A DNA stretch of 10,564 nucleotides from Bacillota bacterium (lineage in GTDB: Bacteria > Bacillota > Clostridia > Lachnospirales > Anaerotignaceae). The notes under the pieces are model-generated. The model did not search any database and was not told the origin of the DNA. It was given only the letters and a program-made list of their open reading frames with translations. The position numbers and the translations under genes are program-made. The stretch lies in contig JAFYQL010000111.1 of assembly GCA_017547125.1 (NCBI GenBank), forward strand, positions 1 through 10,564, read 5' to 3'. Below, in pieces: positions 7,030 through 10,564 of the stretch (the first letter of the stretch is position 1; the number at the start of each line of letters is the position of its first letter).

Positions 7030-8586
7030 ATGAAACGTGCTTTAATCAGTGTATCTGACAAGACAGGAATTATCGAATTTGCAAAAGAACTTACATCACT
7101 TGGCTGGGAAATTATCTCAACAGGCGGCACACACAAGGCTCTTGAAAATGCAGGCTTAAAGGTAACAGGTATTTCTGATGTAACAGGATTCCCTGAATGT
7201 CTTGACGGCAGAGTAAAAACTCTTCATCCAAATATTCACGCAGGTGTTCTTGCCATCAGAAGCAACGAAGAACATATGAAGCAGCTTGAAGAACTTAACG
7301 TGCAGACAATAGATATGGTTGTTGTTAACCTTTATCCTTTCAAGCAGACAGTGCTTAAAGAAGGTGTAGCACACGAAGAAGTTGTTGAAAACATCGATAT
7401 CGGCGGCCCAACAATGATCAGAGCAGCAGCTAAAAACTATCAGGACGTTGCGGTTATTGTTGACCCTGCAGACTATGCAAAGGTTATTGATGAACTTAAG
7501 GCAGAAGGAGATGTAAGCCTTGCAACAAAGACATATCTTTGTGCCAAAGTATTTATCCATACATCAAACTACGATACTCTCATTGCTACATATATGAAGA
7601 AATATGCAGGTATCGAAGGCTTTACAGACACACTCACACTTACATACGAAAAAGTTCAGGAAATGCGCTATGGTGAAAACCCTCATCAGAAGGCGGCTTT
7701 CTACAAAGAAGTTGGTAATACAAAGGGTATGCTCACAAATGCAAAACAGCTTCACGGCAAAGAACTTTCATTCAACAATATCAACGACACAAACGGTGCT
7801 CTTGAACTTCTTAAAGAATATGAAGAACCAACAGTTGTTGCCTGCAAACACGCAAACCCATGCGGCGTAGCAAGCGCAGACACAATTTATGAAGCATATG
7901 TTAAGGCATATACATCAGACCCTGTTTCAATTTTTGGCGGTATTATCGTTGCCAACAGAGAAGTTGACAAAGCTACGGCAGAAGAAATCAACAAGATTTT
8001 TGTTGAAATCGTGGTTGCTCCTTCATTCAGCGAAGAAGCGCTTGCAGTGCTTACACAGAAAAAGAATATCAGACTTATGGAACTTGAAGACATCCTTGTT
8101 AAACAGCCAAAAGATGCTCTTGATATGAAGAAGGTATCAGGCGGTCTTCTTGTTCAGACAGTTGACACAGAACTCTTTAACGAAGAAGATCTTAAGGTTG
8201 TTACAAAGAAAGCTCCAACAGAAAAAGAAATGGAAGACCTTATCTTTGCTATGAAGATGGTTAAGTTTGTTAAATCAAACGGTATTGCTATTGCTAAAGA
8301 CAAACGCTCAATCGGTATCGGACCTGGCCAGGTTAACAGAATCTGGGCTTGCCAGCAGGCTATCGACCACGGCGTAACACAGCTTGGCGAAGACAGTGTA
8401 AAAGGTGCATCACTTGCATCAGATGCATTCTTCCCATTCCCTGACTGCGTAGAAGAATGTGCTAAAGCAGGTATCACAGCTATCGTAACACCAGGCGGCA
8501 GCTTAAATGACCAGGCTTCAATCGATGCTTGTGACAAATACGGCATTGCAATGGTATTTACAGGTATGAGACACTTCAAGCACTAA
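7030..8586 (+). CDS. purH: Bifunctional AICAR transformylase / IMP cyclohydrolase
   Basis: PurH catalyses the last two steps of de novo purine synthesis: formyl transfer from 10-formyl-THF to AICAR, then ring closure to IMP in the cytosol. The 518 residues match the usual 510-530. The N-terminal MGS-like cyclohydrolase domain (about 1-190) shows ISVSDKTG, the STGGT phosphate-binding loop, and DGRVKTLHPNIHAG. The transformylase domain includes RYGENPHQKAAFY, the catalytic K273-H274 in ACKHANPCG, SIFGGI, IGIGPGQVNR, DAFFPFPD and the invariant C-terminal end, VTPGGSLNDQ followed by MVFTGMRHFKH. A GGAGG site (7018-7022) precedes the ATG by 7 nt. It is controlled by the upstream ZTP riboswitch and terminator, and is transcribed alone rather than in a large pur operon within this window. 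A bidirectional terminator follows. Confidence 0.98.
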   Translation: MKRALISVSDKTGIIEFAKELTSLGWEIISTGGTHKALENAGLKVTGISDVTGFPECLDGRVKTLHPNIHAGVLAIRSNEEHMKQLEELNVQTIDMVVVNLYPFKQTVLKEGVAHEEVVENIDIGGPTMIRAAAKNYQDVAVIVDPADYAKVIDELKAEGDVSLATKTYLCAKVFIHTSNYDTLIATYMKKYAGIEGFTDTLTLTYEKVQEMRYGENPHQKAAFYKEVGNTKGMLTNAKQLHGKELSFNNINDTNGALELLKEYEEPTVVACKHANPCGVASADTIYEAYVKAYTSDPVSIFGGIIVANREVDKATAEEINKIFVEIVVAPSFSEEALAVLTQKKNIRLMELEDILVKQPKDALDMKKVSGGLLVQTVDTELFNEEDLKVVTKKAPTEKEMEDLIFAMKMVKFVKSNGIAIAKDKRSIGIGPGQVNRIWACQQAIDHGVTQLGEDSVKGASLASDAFFPFPDCVEECAKAGITAIVTPGGSLNDQASIDACDKYGIAMVFTGMRHFKH

Positions 8587-8595
8587 TATAAAAAT

Positions 8596-8625
8596 AAAAA
8601 GACTCTGAATTTTCAGAGTCTTTTT
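8596..8625. terminator. Bidirectional terminator between convergent purH and ogt
   Basis: GACTCTGA (8601-8608) and TCAGAGTC (8613-8620) form a perfect 8-bp stem with a 4-nt loop. A-rich sequence precedes it and T-rich sequence follows it on both strands, so it can stop transcription from purH (plus) and from the methyltransferase gene (minus), whose stop codon lies only 3 nt beyond the A/T flank. Confidence 0.9.
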
Positions 8626-8628
8626 TTA

Positions 8629-9087
8629 TTACAGTGCATTTTCAAGTTCAAGTAAAAATTTCTTTTTATCAATTCCGCCGCCGTAACCGGTAAGGCTTCC
8701 GTCAGAGCCTATTATTCTGTGGCAGGGAACAACTATCCAGAATGGGTTGTTGTGGTTTGCGCCTCCTACGGCACGCACGGCTTTAGGGCTTTCAATCATA
8801 ACGGCAATATCTTTGTATGATGCGGTTTTTCCGTAAGGAATATCAAGAAGCGCCTGCCATACTTTTTTTCGGAATTCTGTGCCTTCAAACCGGAGATTAA
8901 GGTCAAAGTCTTTTCTTTTGCCTTCAAAGTATTCTTCAATCTGCAGACGGCATTTTTTCATCTCCTCGGTAATGTCGTCGCTGCTTTCTTCTTCAAAATC
9001 TGTAAGCTTTATTTCTGTAAGATAGTCATTTTCTCCGCATACCTTGACAAAACCTACAGGACATTTGAAATATAAAGTTTTTTTCAT
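8629..9087 (-). CDS. ogt: Methylated-DNA--[protein]-cysteine S-methyltransferase
   Basis: This suicide repair protein transfers the alkyl group from O6-alkylguanine (and O4-alkylthymine) in DNA to its own cysteine. With the start chosen here it has 152 residues, within the 150-180 range of single-domain Ogt/MGMT proteins. The N-terminal RNase-H-like domain is short and less conserved. The C-terminal active domain contains FRKKVWQALLDIPYGKTASY, the helix with RAVGGANHNNP, and IVVPCHRIIG with acceptor C122. I choose ATG at 9087-9085, preceded by AGGGGTGA (9100-9093) at 5 nt. A GTG three codons upstream (9096) lies inside this ribosome binding site and is unlikely to be the start. No Ada-type DNA-binding domain is present. 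The gene converges on purH and diverges from spoIIP. Confidence 0.94.
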   Translation of the reverse strand: MKKTLYFKCPVGFVKVCGENDYLTEIKLTDFEEESSDDITEEMKKCRLQIEEYFEGKRKDFDLNLRFEGTEFRKKVWQALLDIPYGKTASYKDIAVMIESPKAVRAVGGANHNNPFWIVVPCHRIIGSDGSLTGYGGGIDKKKFLLELENAL

Positions 9088-9107
9088 ACAAATCACCCCT
9101 TAGCGCC

Positions 9108-9136
9108 ATTATATCATAGGTGTGCATGCATCAGCA
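9108..9136 (-). promoter_or_regulatory. Extended -10 promoter of the methyltransferase gene
   Basis: On the minus strand a perfect TATAAT (9113-9108) is preceded by TGA, giving an extended -10 motif. The -35 position (TGCTGA, 9136-9131) is poor, as is common for extended -10 promoters. Transcription would start near 9101, leaving a leader of about 14 nt that is almost entirely ribosome binding site. Confidence 0.6.
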
Positions 9137-9142
9137 TAAAAT
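9114..9142 (+). promoter_or_regulatory. Weak candidate sigma-E-like promoter of spoIIP
   Basis: CATAAAAT (9135-9142) is one base from the mother-cell sigma-E -10 consensus CATACAAT, and TCATAGG (9114-9120) partly resembles its -35 element at a 14-nt spacing. In B. subtilis spoIIP is transcribed by sigma-E. The weakness is position: a start 6-8 nt downstream would fall at the ribosome binding site (9147-9154), leaving almost no leader. Treat this as a suggestion only. Confidence 0.3.
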
Positions 9143-9159
9143 ATTTGGGGAGGATGTCT

Positions 9160-10221
9160 ATGAGAAGAGAAAAGAAAGTTGATGTGAAGGCTCTTGTTAT
9201 AAATACTGTGCTTGGGTTTGTTGTGTCGGTGATTGTTTCAATGTCGGCATTTGGATATATTGCTGGGGAAAGTGAGGGTGAGAAAGAATACACTTGGCAG
9301 GATGCGTATTTTGGTTTTGAAGATGAAGAAATAGTGAGCAATACACAGCCTGTTTTTATACAAACCCTTACAAGAGAAGAAATTCTGAGTCAGCCTGAAA
9401 CGGATCTTAATTTCCACGCGTCAAAGGAGATAAATATAACTGCCGAAGATATTGAAAAGCTCAGCGATATTGATTATCTGAAAAAGAATTTTTACATAGT
9501 GGATAGCCGTACGGACGTAGTTAAAAACGACATTGATGCTGAAAAATTTATAAATATGGATTTTTCGCTTGCAGAAGGTGACGGACCTAAGGTGCTTATT
9601 TTCCACACACATTCCCAGGAAATGTTTGCGGATAGTGATGCATCAAAGGGAATGGCAGAAGGCATCTGGGGTGCTGGAGAAAGGCTTAAGGAGATACTGG
9701 AAGAAGAATACGGTATCAAAACCATACACGACACAGGCCAGTATGACGTGGTGAACGGCAAGGGCAAAACAACAGGTGCTTATGAAAGAATGGAGCCTTC
9801 TATAAGAAAAATTATTGCAGACAACCCTACTATAGAAGTTGTGATAGATATGCACCGTGATGGCGTTGCGGAAAATGTGCATCTTGTTACGGAGCAAAAC
9901 GGCAAAAAGTGTGCAAAAATAATGTTTTTTAATGGGCTTTGCCGTCTTAAAAAAGGAGATAGCCTTGAAAGCATAACATCACTGCCAAACCCTTATATAA
10001 ATGAAAATCTTGCATTCAGCTTTAATATGCAGCTTGCGGCAAACAAAATGTATCCCGATTTTACAAGAAGGGTTTATCTTAATGCATATCGCTATTCTCT
10101 TCATATGATGCCTAAAAGCCTGCTTGTTGAGGTTGGTGCGCAGACAAATACAAAGGAAGAGGTATTTAACAGTATGGAAATACTGGCAGAAATATTGGCA
10201 CAGGTACTTAAAGAAGAATAA
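9160..10221 (+). CDS. spoIIP: Stage II sporulation protein P (engulfment cell-wall hydrolase)
   Basis: SpoIIP is a membrane-anchored amidase/endopeptidase that, with SpoIID and SpoIIM, removes septal peptidoglycan so the mother cell can engulf the forespore. I place the start at ATG 9160 (353 residues), 6 nt after GGAGG in GGGGAGGA. The in-frame TTG at 9145 and ATG at 9154 overlap that ribosome binding site. A basic N-terminus is followed by one membrane helix (about 11-30). A low-complexity acidic linker runs to about residue 140. The hydrolase domain has FHTHSQE (H149, H151, E154), VIDMHRDG (H232) and LLVEVGAQTNT (E324), the pattern of zinc-ligand and catalytic residues in this amidase-3-like family. 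The domain looks intact. The gene is monocistronic or reads into ftsH, since no good terminator follows. In Bacillus it sits next to gpr, which is not seen here. Confidence 0.95.
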   Translation: MRREKKVDVKALVINTVLGFVVSVIVSMSAFGYIAGESEGEKEYTWQDAYFGFEDEEIVSNTQPVFIQTLTREEILSQPETDLNFHASKEINITAEDIEKLSDIDYLKKNFYIVDSRTDVVKNDIDAEKFINMDFSLAEGDGPKVLIFHTHSQEMFADSDASKGMAEGIWGAGERLKEILEEEYGIKTIHDTGQYDVVNGKGKTTGAYERMEPSIRKIIADNPTIEVVIDMHRDGVAENVHLVTEQNGKKCAKIMFFNGLCRLKKGDSLESITSLPNPYINENLAFSFNMQLAANKMYPDFTRRVYLNAYRYSLHMMPKSLLVEVGAQTNTKEEVFNSMEILAEILAQVLKEE

Positions 10222-10257
10222 ATGTTTTAAGAAAATTTGTTTTAATTTAAAACTTTA

Positions 10258-10287
10258 TTCACAATTTTGGCGTAATATGATGATTAT
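10258..10287 (+). promoter_or_regulatory. Weak candidate promoter of ftsH
   Basis: TTCACA (10258-10263) and GATTAT (10282-10287) are 18 nt apart and match the vegetative consensus at 5 and 4 of 6 bases. The implied start is near 10294, just ahead of the GAGGAGGA ribosome binding site (10299-10306). The spoIIP-ftsH gap of 90 nt is AT-rich and could contain other weak promoters. Confidence 0.35.
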
Positions 10288-10311
10288 CAAATATTTTTGA
10301 GGAGGATAATT

Positions 10312-10564
10312 ATGCCTGAAGGACAAAATACGCCAAATAAAAGAAAACAAAATGACACAAAAAGACTGGTGTCTTTTATGATAATGGCTCTGATATTTAC
10401 AAGCATCATCAACATTTTTGTGGGTGCAATAAATATGCGCTCACTTTCGCAGATAAAGTATAGTGAGTATGAGGCTATGCTTGAAGAGGGCATTGTGGAG
10501 TCAGTTGAGATAGGCACAGACAGGCTTATAATAACCGTAAATGACAAAAGTGCAACAGAGGTTC
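10312..10564 (+). CDS. ftsH: ATP-dependent zinc metalloprotease FtsH, N-terminal 84 residues only
   Basis: FtsH is the membrane-bound AAA+ protease that degrades misassembled membrane proteins and some cytosolic regulators. Only the start is in the window; the frame runs open through the right edge, so the AAA and HEXXH protease domains are not visible. What can be seen is a polar, lysine-rich N-terminus (1-18), a membrane helix (about 19-38, LVSFMIMALIFTSIINIFVG), and the beginning of the FtsH extracytoplasmic domain with the typical IKYSEYEAMLEEGIVESVEI pattern (about 48-67). ATG 10312 follows AGGAGG (10300-10305) by 6 nt. It lies 90 nt after spoIIP on the same strand. The identification rests on this N-terminal signature and is good but not certain without the catalytic domains. 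Confidence 0.85.
   Translation, partial: MPEGQNTPNKRKQNDTKRLVSFMIMALIFTSIINIFVGAINMRSLSQIKYSEYEAMLEEGIVESVEIGTDRLIITVNDKSATEV

Noticed and set aside
7156..7560. 134-codon minus-strand frame within purH
   Set aside because: It is antisense to the conserved cyclohydrolase domain and rich in Cys/Phe/Asn from reversed codons; no family features or start signals.
10239..10253. Perfect inverted repeat GTTTTAA/TTAAAAC after spoIIP
   Set aside because: All but one pair are A-T, the centre is a single base and no T-run follows, so it is not a credible intrinsic terminator; such AT palindromes are expected by chance here.
10287..10547. 86-codon minus-strand frame at the right edge
   Set aside because: It overlaps the plus-strand ftsH start, which has a strong ribosome binding site, membrane helix and family signature; the minus frame has none.
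1..10564. CRISPR array, transposon, tRNA/rRNA, prophage or defence island
   Set aside because: No spaced direct repeats, terminal inverted repeats, transposase or integrase frames, tRNA-like cloverleaves or defence-family proteins were seen; all large frames are housekeeping or sporulation genes.

Overview
The window looks like an ordinary chromosomal segment of a low-GC, endospore-forming Gram-positive bacterium, most likely a member of the Clostridia. The support is a sporulation-specific gene (spoIIP), strong AGGAGG-type ribosome binding sites, sigma-A-like promoters, compact U-tailed terminators, and a ZTP riboswitch in front of purH. I cannot name a genus. Leucine is written largely as CTT and glutamine largely as CAG, most visibly in mutS2, the NCS2 permease and purH.

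Layout: on the minus strand at the left edge is the 5' part of a sodium:neurotransmitter-symporter (NSS) family transporter, with a near-consensus promoter and a perfect 6-bp inverted repeat in its leader. Divergent from it is a plus-strand transcription unit: mutS2 (recombination/ribosome-quality ATPase with an Smr domain), an OmpR/PhoB-type response regulator and its membrane histidine kinase. Gaps of 14 and 5 nt separate these genes, and the unit closes with a strong terminator at 5402-5439. Next come two purine-related genes on the plus strand: an AzgA/PbuG-type NCS2 purine permease with its own promoter, then purH (last two steps of IMP synthesis) behind a promoter, a ZTP (pfl) aptamer and an overlapping intrinsic terminator. 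A shared bidirectional terminator at 8596-8625 separates purH from a convergent minus-strand methylated-DNA-protein cysteine methyltransferase (ogt-like). A compact 72-nt divergent region follows, then spoIIP on the plus strand, and finally the first 84 codons of ftsH, cut by the right edge.

How the genes work together: the NCS2 permease (salvage) and purH (de novo synthesis) form a purine block. The sequence shows ZTP/ZMP-responsive control of purH alone. The mutS2-regulator-kinase arrangement suggests one polycistronic message, although a functional link is not evident. SpoIIP acts in forespore engulfment, and FtsH is a membrane protease known to be needed for sporulation in Bacillus, but their adjacency here may be chance.

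I found no mobile element, CRISPR array, tRNA, rRNA, prophage or clear novel system. The most informative non-coding element is the ZTP riboswitch. The least explained pieces are the inverted repeat in the NSS transporter leader, the coupling of mutS2 to a two-component system, and the crowded ogt/spoIIP divergent region.
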